From JBBTYZ01 sp038061595 (GTDB lineage Bacteria > Patescibacteriota > Minisyncoccia > UBA6257 > GWB1-50-10), in the NCBI GenBank assembly GCA_038061595.1, contig JBBTYZ010000002.1, positions 1 through 46,660 on the forward strand: a DNA stretch of 46,660 nucleotides, written 5' to 3'. The number at the start of each line of letters is the position of its first letter. Positions within the stretch are counted from its first letter, which is position 1. The notes under the pieces are model-generated. The model was not told the origin of the DNA. It was given only the letters and a program-made list of their open reading frames with translations, and made no database searches. Positions 31,356-39,508 of this stretch are shown piece after piece. A program made the translations under genes and the position numbers.

Positions 31356-31814
31356 TTAGGAAAAAACCGTTAAATTATGTTCAAGAACATTATTGTCTTT
31401 ATCAAAAACAAAATTTCCATTGAATTTCTTATTGGCGAGAAAAAGCGGCATCCAGTGTTTATCGTCTGACCACATTGCGTGAAATGGAATTTCGTTTACA
31501 TGAAACCATTGTGGTTTCATCTCATCGCTTTCTTTCGGTTTTCCCAAGAATTCTTTTCCTCGGAAAATATGAACTTCCAAGATTTCTGGGTTATCTTTCC
31601 AGGAAAAATCCAAAACACCGAATTTCTCAACGGATGCTAATTCAATACCGGCCTCTTCGCGCATTTCTCTCAAGGCCGCATCTTCTATTGATTCGCCCGG
31701 TTCAACTTTACCGCCAAAGCCGTTCCATTTACCCGCGCCGAATCCCCTCTTTTTCATTCCCAGAAGTATTTGCGGATGATTATGAACTAATGTGAGAGTC
31801 AAAACTTTTTTCAT
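31356..31814 (-). CDS. Nudix hydrolase (MutT/MTH1-like)
   Basis: 152 residues. The Nudix box G35-x5-E41-x7-REMREEAGI is complete. The flanking sequence KKRGFGAGKWNGFGGK resembles MTH1-type 8-oxo-dGTP/2-OH-dATP hydrolases, so nucleotide-pool cleaning is a likely role. The start overlaps one arm of a long inverted repeat (31814-31831 with 31902-31918). It opens the operon Nudix-hydrolase-rsmI. Confidence 0.93.
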   Translation of the reverse strand: MKKVLTLTLVHNHPQILLGMKKRGFGAGKWNGFGGKVEPGESIEDAALREMREEAGIELASVEKFGVLDFSWKDNPEILEVHIFRGKEFLGKPKESDEMKPQWFHVNEIPFHAMWSDDKHWMPLFLANKKFNGNFVFDKDNNVLEHNLTVFS

Positions 31815-31918
31815 CCCGTTTAGAAAATTAAAACAGATATTGGCTCGACTGCAAGGGCTTCGTATTGACGATATTTTTTTCTTTTGAAATAATCATAGTG
31901 CTTAATTTTCTAACGGGA
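31814..31918 (-). promoter_or_regulatory. Long inverted repeat before the Nudix gene
   Basis: Arms TCCCGTTTAGAAAATTAA (31814-31831) and TTAATTTTCTAACGGGA (31902-31918) are complementary with one base missing, around a 70-base spacer. On the minus strand one arm includes the region directly before the Nudix ATG. A 22-codon frame (starting MIISKEKN) lies in the spacer. It could be a regulatory leader or the remains of a small element. Confidence 0.5.
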
Positions 31919-31939
31919 TTCATATATAAAACTATAGAA

Positions 31940-31967
31940 AAACAAAAGAACCGCGTCCAGCGCAGTT
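31940..31967 (-). terminator. Terminator after tRNA-Glu
   Basis: The minus strand reads AACTGCG-CTGGA-CGCGGTT followed by CTTTTGTTTTT, 14 bases behind the tRNA. Confidence 0.75.
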
Positions 31968-31980
31968 ATTTTATTATTTG

Positions 31981-32052
31981 TAGCCCTAAGGAGAATCGAA
32001 CTCCTGTTCCAGCCTTGAGAAGGCTGTGTCCTAGCCACTAGACGATAGGGCC
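31981..32052 (-). tRNA. tRNA-Glu (anticodon CTC)
   Basis: A 72-base cloverleaf: acceptor GGCCCTA/TAGGGCT, anticodon stem CAGCC/GGCTG with loop TTCTCAA (CTC), T arm GGAGTTCGATTCTCC. No CCA is encoded. It begins ten bases after the murF stop, so it is probably cotranscribed with the dcw cluster. Confidence 0.95.
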
Positions 32053-32062
32053 TTTTCGTTTG

Positions 32063-33364
32063 TTAATCGTACAGTCCCGGCGTTTTGAGCCAAGTTTTGC
32101 TCTGGCGCACCAAGAGCTCGTTTGCTCTTTCGGGTTCAGCCATTATTTCTTTGGTGATATGCTCCATTCTTACTCCCTGCGAGCCTTTAATTAATATCAG
32201 GTCGCCCTTTTGGATTATTTTTTGCAGTTCCATCCCCGCTTCGTGAACACTCATAAAAGTAAAAACTTTTTTCTTGGAGAAATTGCCCTTCGTTGCCGCC
32301 TCCGTAATAAACTTACCTCTCGTTCCTACTGTAAATATAATATCCGCGGCTTTTGCGGCAATGCGCCCCACAGCTTCATGGGCTTCCATTGTATATTTAC
32401 CCAACTCCAACATATCGCCCAAAACAGCGATTTTGCGTTTGGCTTTCAAAGCTTTTAATACATCTAGTGCCTCATGCGTCGCTAGGGGTGATGAGTTATA
32501 AGTATCGTCAATTATCGTGCTGCCCTTTATGCCTGATATCAAATTTAATCTTCCTGTCGGAGCTTTGTAGTTCAAGATGGCCTCCGAAATCTTAACTAAG
32601 TTCATCCCGTAAATCAATCCGACGGTCGCGGCAATGGACGAGGAATAGCTTTGCGCCTTGCCCAGTATCCCGTTTAGTTTCACAGGAACGATACTCCCTC
32701 CATAAGCCAGTTTAAAATTAATTCCTCCTGATTCTCCATCAAATCGATTGCTAAAATTACTTATCCTCATGTCCGAGCCGGGTTCAAAGCCGTAAGTTAT
32801 TACATGTGCTCTTGTTTGGGTTTTCATATCTATTACCACTTTGTCATCCGAATTTAAAATAGCAAATCCAGTTACTGGGAGTTGATTTACTAATTTAATT
32901 TTTTCTTTTGCTACTCCTTCTGGCCCGGCGAAAAATTCGACATGTACAGGAATGTCGCCCAAGGCAGTAACTATTCCAATGTGTGGCTTCGCGACATTAA
33001 GTAGATATTTCATATCTCCCGGTTTATCGACGCCATATTCCAAAACCAATAATTCCGGATAAGATGGGTTTTTAATGATTAATTGTTTAATTGAAAAAAT
33101 TATAGCCTTAAACCAAAAGAACAACCCTTCGGTTGATTCCCAATTGCCTAAAATAGAAAGCGGTAGACCCAACTCGTTGTTAAAGCTTTTGGATGAAGAT
33201 CTCACCCGTCTCTCGGTTGATAAGACCGCAGCAATGGCGGCTTTGGTAGACGTTTTGCCGACGGTCCCCGTAATACCAATAATGCCGGGCTTATAACGCC
33301 TAAGCGTCATCTTGGCTAAGAGTCCTAGTTTCCATCTCAAAACGATTAAGAACAGTTTTTTCAT
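32063..33364 (-). CDS. murF: UDP-MurNAc-tripeptide--D-Ala-D-Ala ligase
   Basis: 433 residues. Mur ligase P-loop GITGTVGKTSTK (31-42), the central GVDKPGDMKYL, the DDTYNSSP motif and LGDMLELG, which is typical of MurF. It adds D-Ala-D-Ala to the peptidoglycan precursor in the cytoplasm. It is last of the dcw gene run, two bases after ftsI, and is followed at once by tRNA-Glu. Confidence 0.95.
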   Translation of the reverse strand: MKKLFLIVLRWKLGLLAKMTLRRYKPGIIGITGTVGKTSTKAAIAAVLSTERRVRSSSKSFNNELGLPLSILGNWESTEGLFFWFKAIIFSIKQLIIKNPSYPELLVLEYGVDKPGDMKYLLNVAKPHIGIVTALGDIPVHVEFFAGPEGVAKEKIKLVNQLPVTGFAILNSDDKVVIDMKTQTRAHVITYGFEPGSDMRISNFSNRFDGESGGINFKLAYGGSIVPVKLNGILGKAQSYSSSIAATVGLIYGMNLVKISEAILNYKAPTGRLNLISGIKGSTIIDDTYNSSPLATHEALDVLKALKAKRKIAVLGDMLELGKYTMEAHEAVGRIAAKAADIIFTVGTRGKFITEAATKGNFSKKKVFTFMSVHEAGMELQKIIQKGDLILIKGSQGVRMEHITKEIMAEPERANELLVRQSKTWLKTPGLYD

Positions 33365-33366
33365 AG

Positions 33367-34953
33367 TTAATTAATAGGTTTGTCTGGTGGAATATTGTAG
33401 TAATTTAACACATATTGAGCTAGTTCTTTAAACGCGGGAACAACGGTTAAAGCAGCAAGTTCTGAAGCGGGCTTATCTAATTTTATCAATATTATGAATT
33501 TAGCGTTAGAAGCAGGAGCAAAGCCTACGTAGGTGTGTATATATTCATCAGCATAGCCCCCGTTTTTGAAGTCTGGGATTTGTGCAGTGCCCGTTTTGCC
33601 AGCGATGTGATATTGCGGAATCCCAGCAACTCCGCCCTTTTCTACGGCTGATTCTAACATCCCGATTACAGAACTTGCCGTTTCTGATTTAAAAACCTGT
33701 CTTATGACTTGTGGCTCCAAGTTTTCATTAATATAAGGTCGCATCAATAATCCGCCGTTAGCTAAACTTGAGAAGGCGGTGATTAATTGTATGGGGGTCA
33801 CTCCCGTGCCTTGACCGAAAGCGGCATTTGCAAAATCAATCGCTCTTTGATCCTTTCGTTCCAGATTTTTAATAGTGCCCTTGGCCTCATCCGGAAGGTC
33901 AATATTTGTTAAATCTCCAAAACCTAATTTTTTCAAATATTCGTAGAATTTTTTATTCCCCAATTGTTGTTGCGCCCAAACCGAACCGGTATTTATCGAA
34001 CGCTCTAAAACATTTGTCATTGTCGCCCATCCGTAAGATTTATGATCCCAGTTTGTTATCTTTTTTCCGTTCAAAGTAACACTACCTTTATCAAAATATT
34101 TTGTATCAGGCGTAAATATTCCGGCATCAATTCCCGCTGCCATAGTGAATGGCTTAAAAACACTTCCCGGTTCATACATGCTTTGCACTGCCGGATTAAT
34201 AAAATTTTTGATCGGATATTTTCCGTAAACGTTTGGGTCAAAATCTGGCGCATTAGCGAGCGCAAGAATTTTCCCTGTTCTCGGTTCCTGAATTATTATC
34301 GTGCCACCAATTGAATTAAATTGTCTCATTAGTTTAGTAAGAGACAATTCCGCTTGTGATTGCAAATTTATATCCAAAGTCGTATTTATTGTTTTTCCCT
34401 TAGACAGCTCTTCGTTATAAAACTTCTCTACTCCATATAGTCCAATCGGTTCGTCGTATTTTTCGTTTATTCCCACAAAACCCATGAATTGAGAAGCCAG
34501 TCTTTGAAATTGGTAAAAACGATATTGTTTTTGATCTACGTATACACCCTTGATATTCAAACCCTCAAGCTCTTTTATCTGTTTACCGTCAGCTCTATCT
34601 ACAAGTAATTTGAATAAACTTTGTGGATTTTGAAACGATTTTTCTAAATCAGCCACAGCTATGCCGACTATGGGAGATATGGCGGAGGCGGTTTCTTTTG
34701 CATCTTCTATTTGTTTAGGAGAGGCAAAAATAACCGGATAATCTTTGTTTAAAGCCAAAGCGACCTTGCTGCTCCTGTTATTCAAGGTTATTTGGCCACG
34801 CCTTAGTTCGAGTTGGGCTTGAAACTGGCTTCTCGCTTCAGCTTTTTCAAAATAAAAATCACCCTTTTGGACCTGTAGGTCATAAAGTTTGATTCCCAAT
34901 GCTCCCAAAAGAAATGCGAAAAAGAGGTTTAGTAAGAGGAATCGGACAGCCAT
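33367..34953 (-). CDS. ftsI: Penicillin-binding protein, division transpeptidase
   Basis: 528 residues: one N-terminal membrane helix (about 5-24), a dimerisation domain, and the transpeptidase domain with PGSVFKPFT (nucleophile Ser in SxxK, near 260), SINTG (SxN) and KTGTAQ. It cross-links septal peptidoglycan at the outer face of the membrane. Its start overlaps the end of the FtsL-like gene by 25 bases. No PASTA domain is present. Confidence 0.95.
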   Translation of the reverse strand: MAVRFLLLNLFFAFLLGALGIKLYDLQVQKGDFYFEKAEARSQFQAQLELRRGQITLNNRSSKVALALNKDYPVIFASPKQIEDAKETASAISPIVGIAVADLEKSFQNPQSLFKLLVDRADGKQIKELEGLNIKGVYVDQKQYRFYQFQRLASQFMGFVGINEKYDEPIGLYGVEKFYNEELSKGKTINTTLDINLQSQAELSLTKLMRQFNSIGGTIIIQEPRTGKILALANAPDFDPNVYGKYPIKNFINPAVQSMYEPGSVFKPFTMAAGIDAGIFTPDTKYFDKGSVTLNGKKITNWDHKSYGWATMTNVLERSINTGSVWAQQQLGNKKFYEYLKKLGFGDLTNIDLPDEAKGTIKNLERKDQRAIDFANAAFGQGTGVTPIQLITAFSSLANGGLLMRPYINENLEPQVIRQVFKSETASSVIGMLESAVEKGGVAGIPQYHIAGKTGTAQIPDFKNGGYADEYIHTYVGFAPASNAKFIILIKLDKPASELAALTVVPAFKELAQYVLNYYNIPPDKPIN

Positions 34954-35240
34954 TGATTACTATTTAAGTATTGCGGATTTTTGTCCAAAACTAAATGGCT
35001 TTCTGTGGCTAATACGCTCAACTTTTCCGGATCGGTAGTTTTGTATATAGCGTTTTTTAAGTCCGCATTTACTGTCTCAAGGGATGCAATCTTCTGTTTT
35101 GTGGCTTTGAGTTGAAATCGTGAATCCGCCAAAACGTTGTATTCATATATATAAACCAGTCCGCCCATTAAAATTATTCCAAAAAGCAATAATAGGGTTC
35201 TAATTATTTTTTTGTGATGATATGGTCTTATTATTGTCAT
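34929..35240 (-). CDS. ftsL: FtsL-like division protein
   Basis: 103 residues: basic start, one membrane helix (about 14-32), a coiled coil (LKATKQKIASLETVNADLKN, about 44-63) and a short tail. Its position between rsmH and ftsI and its shape are those of FtsL. Sequence similarity in this family is low, so the name rests mainly on context. It follows rsmH directly. Confidence 0.78.
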   Translation of the reverse strand: MTIIRPYHHKKIIRTLLLLFGIILMGGLVYIYEYNVLADSRFQLKATKQKIASLETVNADLKNAIYKTTDPEKLSVLATESHLVLDKNPQYLNSNQWLSDSSY

Positions 35241-36125
35241 TTAAATTATTTGTAGCGCTCTTAGTTTTGCCGACCGACTTCTTGGATTTCTCAAAATTTC
35301 TTCTCTCGTCGGGACTATTGGTTTCTTTGTTAGTAGAATCCCCCTCTTCTCTTTCGCCATATCTCTGAATTTATTCTTGACCAATCTGTCTTCAAGAGAA
35401 TGGAAAGATATAACGGCAACTCTCCCAGCCGGGCGTAACACCTCGTTAATCCTTTCTAGTATTTCTTCCACATTCTGAAGTTCTTCGTTAACGAATATCC
35501 TCAAGGCCTGAAAGACTCTCGTTGCTGGATGGATGCGTCCCCTTTCATAACCACCACGAGAGGCAACGGACTCAATCGCGCTTACCAGGTCGGTTGTCGT
35601 CTTGATTTGTTTTTTATTTCTTTCTCTAACAATCGCCTCGGCAAATTTATTGGCGTTTCTCTCCTCGCCATATTTTTTGAATATCTCGGCAAGAGTTTCT
35701 CTTGGAAGAGAATTAACGACATGAGCGGCGGTGAGTTCTTGTTCTTTGTTATATTTCATATCAAGCGGTTCGTCTTTTTGGAAACTAAAACCCTTGCCGG
35801 ATTCTTGAATGTGGTAAGAAGAGAATCCCAAGTCCAGTAGCATTCCATCCGCCTTCGGTAAATTTTTATTGTTCAAGATAACGGGAGTATTTCTAAAGTT
35901 ATCATTAGCGAGTATCACTCCTGTTTTATCTTCTGTTTTGTTTTTAAACCTCTTTATCATTTCTTCATCCCAATCAATGCCCAAAAATGTTCCGTTGGGA
36001 GAAATCGCATTAATGATTTCCGTTGCGTGCCCACCACCATCAAGCGTTCCATCTATGAAAAATTGCCCAGGCTTTGGTTCTAAGATATTCATGACTTCTT
36101 TTAAAAGTACTGGCGTGTGTTCCAT
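35241..36125 (-). CDS. rsmH: 16S rRNA (cytosine-N4)-methyltransferase
   Basis: 294 residues. HTPVLLKEVMNIL (3-15), FIDGTLDGGGHA (the SAM loop), GMLLDLGFSSYHIQ, the PLDMKY segment and the C-terminal RPAGRVAVISFHSLEDRLVK are all diagnostic. It methylates C1402 of 16S rRNA on N4; RsmI, in the same window, methylates the ribose of the same nucleotide. It is second in the dcw cluster, two bases after mraZ. Confidence 0.97.
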   Translation of the reverse strand: MEHTPVLLKEVMNILEPKPGQFFIDGTLDGGGHATEIINAISPNGTFLGIDWDEEMIKRFKNKTEDKTGVILANDNFRNTPVILNNKNLPKADGMLLDLGFSSYHIQESGKGFSFQKDEPLDMKYNKEQELTAAHVVNSLPRETLAEIFKKYGEERNANKFAEAIVRERNKKQIKTTTDLVSAIESVASRGGYERGRIHPATRVFQALRIFVNEELQNVEEILERINEVLRPAGRVAVISFHSLEDRLVKNKFRDMAKEKRGILLTKKPIVPTREEILRNPRSRSAKLRALQII

Positions 36126-36127
36126 GT

Positions 36128-36559
36128 TTATATTCCCAGCTCGTTTAACTTTTCGGCTATTTCATCGGACGAGGATTCTGTTTTTGTTTTATATTCTTTC
36201 CAAGTCTTGGAGTCCCATATTTCAATTCTGGTATGGAGGCCTGCGAGAATAACTTCCTTTTTTAATCCGGCGTATTCTCTCAAGTAATCAGGTATTAGAA
36301 TTCTTCCTTGGACATCAAGCTTAACGTCGCTTGCTCCTGCAAGCATTAAGCGTACGAATGCCCGCGAGTTTGATTGAGCAAGCGGAAGAGCAACGAGTTT
36401 GGAAACAAGTACTTCCCACTCTTTTGTAGCAAACACAAATAAAGAGCGGTCTAACCCTCTTGTAATAATCGCTCCGGTATCTAATGCCGGCCTAAATTTT
36501 GCTGGAACGGCCACTCGGCCCTTCGGATCTAAGATGTGTTTGTATTCTCCTAAAATCAT
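36128..36559 (-). CDS. mraZ: Transcriptional regulator MraZ
   Basis: 143 residues with two AbrB-like halves: GEYKHILDPKGRVAVPAKFR (4-23) and the second DVQGRILIPDYLREYAG. MraZ forms a ring and binds repeated TGGGN sites before its own gene to control the dcw cluster. Three TTATCCCCA repeats (TGGGGATAA on the coding strand) stand right upstream. It opens mraZ-rsmH-ftsL-ftsI-murF. Confidence 0.95.
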   Translation of the reverse strand: MILGEYKHILDPKGRVAVPAKFRPALDTGAIITRGLDRSLFVFATKEWEVLVSKLVALPLAQSNSRAFVRLMLAGASDVKLDVQGRILIPDYLREYAGLKKEVILAGLHTRIEIWDSKTWKEYKTKTESSSDEIAEKLNELGI

Positions 36560-36571
36560 TTTTATTGCCTC

Positions 36572-36634
36572 TTATCCCCAGAAAGCGGTGTTATCCCCAC
36601 ACTTATCCCCACTTCAAACCACTTTGATATTATA
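36572..36634 (-). promoter_or_regulatory. mraZ operator and promoter
   Basis: TTATCCCCA occurs at 36572-36580, 36591-36599 and 36603-36611 (TGGGGATAA on the coding strand), fitting the TGGGN box of MraZ. Upstream on the minus strand a TATAAT-like box lies near 36627-36634, so the repeats are in the early transcribed region. Confidence 0.65.
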
Positions 36635-36660
36635 TTACACCACTTATGATTATTTTCATA

Positions 36661-36692
36661 ATAATAAAAATCCTCGCTTGGTGTTCGAGGAT
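36661..36692 (-). terminator. Terminator after tRNA-Val
   Basis: An ATCCTCG/CGAGGAT hairpin (36670-36692) is followed by a T-rich run on the minus strand. A second weaker hairpin (AAAAAACC/GGTTTTTT) lies at 36695-36727. No gene is seen between 36641 and 36783. Confidence 0.6.
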
Positions 36693-36783
36693 GGGTAAAA
36701 AACCTTTTATTTATGCGGTTTTTTACTTTTTGGGGGTGTTAGTTATTAACAAGTTATTCACTCGGCTCATATCGCAATTTTTG

Positions 36784-36855
36784 TGCACCCTGCAGGGATC
36801 GAACCTGCGGCCTTTCCGATGTGAACGGAACGCTCTGCCACTGAGCTAAGGGTGC
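36784..36855 (-). tRNA. tRNA-Val (anticodon CAC)
   Basis: A 72-base cloverleaf: acceptor GCACCCT/AGGGTGC, anticodon stem TTCCG/CGGAA with loop TTCACAT (CAC), T arm CAGGTTCGATCCCTG. No CCA is encoded. It lies between the rplL terminators and the mraZ promoter. Confidence 0.95.
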
Positions 36856-36875
36856 TTATTAACTAATAAGGTAAA

Positions 36876-36971
36876 CAAAAAAGACGCACTTTGCAAAGCG
36901 CGCCTTTTTGATGAAATCTCTCTACGTTTCTAAAAACGATAAAGAGATTTCACTCCGCCAACGGGCGGAGT
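36876..36971 (-). terminator. Three hairpins behind rplL
   Basis: In order from the stop: ACTCCGCC/GGCGGAGT (36952-36971), GAAATCTCT/AGAGATTTC (36913-36951), and AAAGACGCACTTT/AAAGCGCGCCTTT followed by a T-run (36876-36909). Only the last is a canonical terminator; the others could protect the 3' end. Confidence 0.7.
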
Positions 36972-36975
36972 TCAT

Positions 36976-37344
36976 CTATTGCAATTCCGCGACAGCACCT
37001 ACCCCAGAAAGTTTCTTTACCAGTTCTTCTGCGTCTTCTCTCTTCAAACCGGTTTTTACGATCTTTGGAGCACCGTCAACAATGTCTTTGGCTTCTTTCA
37101 AGCCCAACCCGGTGATCTCTTTTACGATTTTGATTACGTTAATCTTTTGGTCTCCGGCGGACTTCAAGATAACATCGAATGCAGTCTTTTCTTCTGCGGC
37201 CGCTGCCTCTCCTGTGCCTCCACCCGAGGCCATTGGCATTGAAGCCGAAACGCCGAACTTCTCTTCAAGAGCTTTAACGAGTTCAGCAAGTTCCATAACC
37301 GACATTGATTCTACTTTTGAAATTAAATCTTGATGCTTTTCCAT
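36976..37344 (-). CDS. rplL: Ribosomal protein bL12 (L7/L12)
   Basis: 122 residues. N-terminal dimerisation helix ([26 protein letters not shown], with 8-33), an Ala/Gly hinge (38-52), and the C-terminal domain with [23 protein letters not shown] and the final GVGAVAELQ. It forms the ribosome stalk that recruits translation GTPases. It is cotranscribed with rplJ, 12 bases upstream. Confidence 0.97.
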   Translation of the reverse strand: MEKHQDLISKVESMSVMELAELVKALEEKFGVSASMPMASGGGTGEAAAAEEKTAFDVILKSAGDQKINVIKIVKEITGLGLKEAKDIVDGAPKIVKTGLKREDAEELVKKLSGVGAVAELQ

Positions 37345-37356
37345 AGTTTTATTTTA

Positions 37357-37857
37357 TTATTTAGCCTCGACCTTTTTGGCTCTTTCATTCAATACATGCA
37401 TGAACATTTTTATCGGCATTGATAACATCCCGACAAGCTGGCTCAAAAGAACTTCTCTTGAAGGCAGTTTGCCGATAGCCAGTATCTCTGCTCCACTCCA
37501 GAACGTTTTTTCCTTAACATTTAATCCGCCAGAGATTTTTAAGAGATCTTTGTTGGCCTTGGTGAATTTGTAAACTAGGGACGCCGTTTCCGAAACATCT
37601 TTTGGCGAGAAAACCACTCCTGTTTGACCCTGAAACTTTTTAGGATCGAAATCAATTTTCTCTTCACCGAAGATTATTTTTAACAACCTCTTTTTAACTA
37701 CTTGCATCGGGGCACCAATCGTCCTTAAGAGTTTCCTTAACTCATTAAGTTTATTCACCGATGTACCGGTGAAATCAACTAATATAACCGTCTCGCTCTT
37801 TTTGAGTTCTTGTACGGCATCTTTTACCGCCTCTATTTTTTGTGCTTTTGTTTTCAT
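37357..37857 (-). CDS. rplJ: Ribosomal protein uL10
   Basis: 166 residues from the ATG at 37857; the longer frame to 37887 would run through the attenuator hairpin and is not used. Start KTKAQKIEAVKDAVQEL, VDFTGTSVNKLNELRK, MQVVKKRLLKI and a helical C-terminus that holds bL12 dimers. It is the stalk base on 23S rRNA. Expression is probably controlled by the leader at 37858-37950, which combines an L10-binding fold with a terminator just before the start. Confidence 0.96.
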   Translation of the reverse strand: MKTKAQKIEAVKDAVQELKKSETVILVDFTGTSVNKLNELRKLLRTIGAPMQVVKKRLLKIIFGEEKIDFDPKKFQGQTGVVFSPKDVSETASLVYKFTKANKDLLKISGGLNVKEKTFWSGAEILAIGKLPSREVLLSQLVGMLSMPIKMFMHVLNERAKKVEAK

Positions 37858-37890
37858 AAAACAGAAAATCTGCGTTTCCGCAGACAAAAA
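37858..37890 (-). terminator. Attenuator directly before rplJ
   Basis: On the minus strand TCTGCG-GAAA-CGCAGA (37869-37884) is followed by TTTTCTGTTTT, which runs up to the rplJ ATG. It can only be an attenuator because it stands between promoter and gene. Confidence 0.75.
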
Positions 37891-37950
37891 GCGCTAATAT
37901 GGGCTTTTCCTCGGTAGGACTTACTCTAATGCCTACTGTCTACAGATTTA
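37885..37950 (-). promoter_or_regulatory. Ribosomal protein L10 leader
   Basis: The minus strand reads AGACAGTAGGC, then a TTAGAGTAAGT part and CCTACCGAGG. This matches the conserved core of the L10 leader that binds L10(L12)4 and represses rplJL. Confidence 0.8.
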
Positions 37951-37955
37951 AGAGT

Positions 37956-37983
37956 ATTCTACTATCCTCTAAGGATAAGTCAA
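37956..37983 (-). promoter_or_regulatory. Promoter of rplJL
   Basis: TTGACT (37978-37983), 16 bases and TAGAAT (37956-37961) on the minus strand. The -35 box overlaps the stop codon of mnmA. Confidence 0.65.
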
Positions 37984-39038
37984 GCAATTATTCCCCCGCC
38001 TAGCATCTCGCCATTTTCTGAATAAAAAACCGCCGACTGCCCCGGAGCTACAAATTTCTGTGGGTTTTGAAAAACTAAGTGATTTCCCCTGAGCACAGCT
38101 TTTGAAAGCGGTTGTCTGTATCGCACCCGCGCCAATACTTCACCTTCGTATTTGTCTCCGCTCAGGAAATTCGGTTCTGTAAGCCCAATCTCCTTCCTAA
38201 AAAGAGCGGGATTGTTTTCTCCTTCTGCAACTACAACAGTATTAGTGGATATGTCTTTCACTGCAACATAATGTGGTTCCGTCTCTGTCGAGCCTCTAAC
38301 GCCTAATTCTTTGTTCTTGTCTTTTAAATCCAATCCGTGCCTTTGACCAATGGTATAAAAATGAGCACCGTTATGCTCCCCCACTTTTCTGCCATCGGTT
38401 GTGAAAACAGAACCCCTGCTTTTGGGTATATAATCTTTCAAAAAATCTTCCATTCGAACATTCCCTAAAAAACAGATGCCCTGAGAATCTTTCTTATCAG
38501 CATTGGATAGCCCAGCTTTTCGGGCAATTTCTCTTATTTCTGGTTTTGTGTAGTCGCCTATAGGGAAAAAGCAGTGTTTTAATTGATCTTGCGTCAATGT
38601 CCACAAGAAATACGATTGGTCTTTGTTTTCATCCTTCGCAGCATAAAGAGAATTATTAATTTTTCTCACATAATGTCCGGTGGCTATATAATCTGCTCCC
38701 AAAGACAAGGCTTTCTCTAAGAACAAGCCGAATTTTATTTCTTTATTACACATTACGTCGGGATTTGGCGTGATGCCATTTTTATAGCCGCTTACCATAT
38801 ATCCCACCACTCTCTTTTTGTAGTCATCCTCAAAATCAAAAACATAGAAAGGAATCCTGAGATGTTCGGCAACGCGTCTTGCATCTTCAGCGTCTTGCTC
38901 CGAGCAGCCGTCCAGGTTATAACAGCGCATAAAAGCGCCGGTTACTTCATGTCCCTCGTTTTTCAACAATAAGGCTGCGACCGAGCTATCTACCCCGCCA
39001 GACATTGCCACGAATACTTTTCTAGAATTAGCTGTCAT
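37980..39038 (-). CDS. mnmA: tRNA-specific 2-thiouridylase MnmA
   Basis: 352 residues. PP-loop AMSGGVDSSVAALL (11-24), the catalytic Cys in NPDVMCNKEIKFG (near 102) and the second in DSQGICFLGNV, plus the C-terminal GQSAVFY. It inserts sulfur at U34 of tRNA-Lys, -Glu and -Gln; tRNA-Glu is in this window, though with C34. The sulfur donor system is not encoded here. Confidence 0.96.
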   Translation of the reverse strand: MTANSRKVFVAMSGGVDSSVAALLLKNEGHEVTGAFMRCYNLDGCSEQDAEDARRVAEHLRIPFYVFDFEDDYKKRVVGYMVSGYKNGITPNPDVMCNKEIKFGLFLEKALSLGADYIATGHYVRKINNSLYAAKDENKDQSYFLWTLTQDQLKHCFFPIGDYTKPEIREIARKAGLSNADKKDSQGICFLGNVRMEDFLKDYIPKSRGSVFTTDGRKVGEHNGAHFYTIGQRHGLDLKDKNKELGVRGSTETEPHYVAVKDISTNTVVVAEGENNPALFRKEIGLTEPNFLSGDKYEGEVLARVRYRQPLSKAVLRGNHLVFQNPQKFVAPGQSAVFYSENGEMLGGGIIA

Positions 39039-39118
39039 TTGCAGACTATTTTTAACACATTTTTATTGCTTTGTCATGTTATGAAAATAAAACGGATTAA
39101 TATACAATGAAATAAAAT

Positions 39119-39502
39119 ATGAACACTAAACATAGACAAATAGCGATTTGGACGCTCGTTATCTTGGTCATCGTTGGCGGTATCGTATATGGAAGGTATT
39201 CACAAAATCAACCGGGTAAGTATGGGCCTTTCGCGCAATGTTTGAAAGAAAGCGGTGCTACCTTCTACGGCGCCTTCTGGTGCCCGCATTGCCAAACTCA
39301 AAAGAAAATGTTTGGTGGCGCACAAAAATTACTGCCTTACGTGGAGTGTTCAACTCCTGACGGCCAAGGCCAACTCGATATCTGTAAGGCTAAGGGAATA
39401 AAAGGTTATCCAACTTGGGAATTTAAGGATGGTAGCCGAGAAACAAACGTGTTTTCTTTTGAAGAACTTTCTCTAAAAACCAACTGTTCGTTGCCGCAAT
39501 AA
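39119..39502 (+). CDS. Membrane-anchored thioredoxin-like protein
   Basis: 127 residues: one N-terminal membrane helix (about 8-25) and a thioredoxin domain outside the membrane with CPHC (55-58), YPTWEF (cis-Pro) and further Cys at 41, 75, 85 and near 123. It resembles the Trx domain fused to VKOR in some bacteria. Directly upstream of a DsbB-like gene (six-base gap), it is likely the periplasmic-side disulfide carrier oxidised by that protein. Promoter: TATACAAT box (39101-39108) about ten bases before the ATG, so nearly leaderless. Confidence 0.85.
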   Translation: MNTKHRQIAIWTLVILVIVGGIVYGRYSQNQPGKYGPFAQCLKESGATFYGAFWCPHCQTQKKMFGGAQKLLPYVECSTPDGQGQLDICKAKGIKGYPTWEFKDGSRETNVFSFEELSLKTNCSLPQ

Positions 39503-39508
39503 ATATTT

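Noticed and set aside
36572..36611. DnaA boxes and a replication origin
   Set aside because: TTATCCCCA resembles TTATCCACA, but there is no dnaA/dnaN nearby and the position before mraZ explains the repeats better as MraZ sites.
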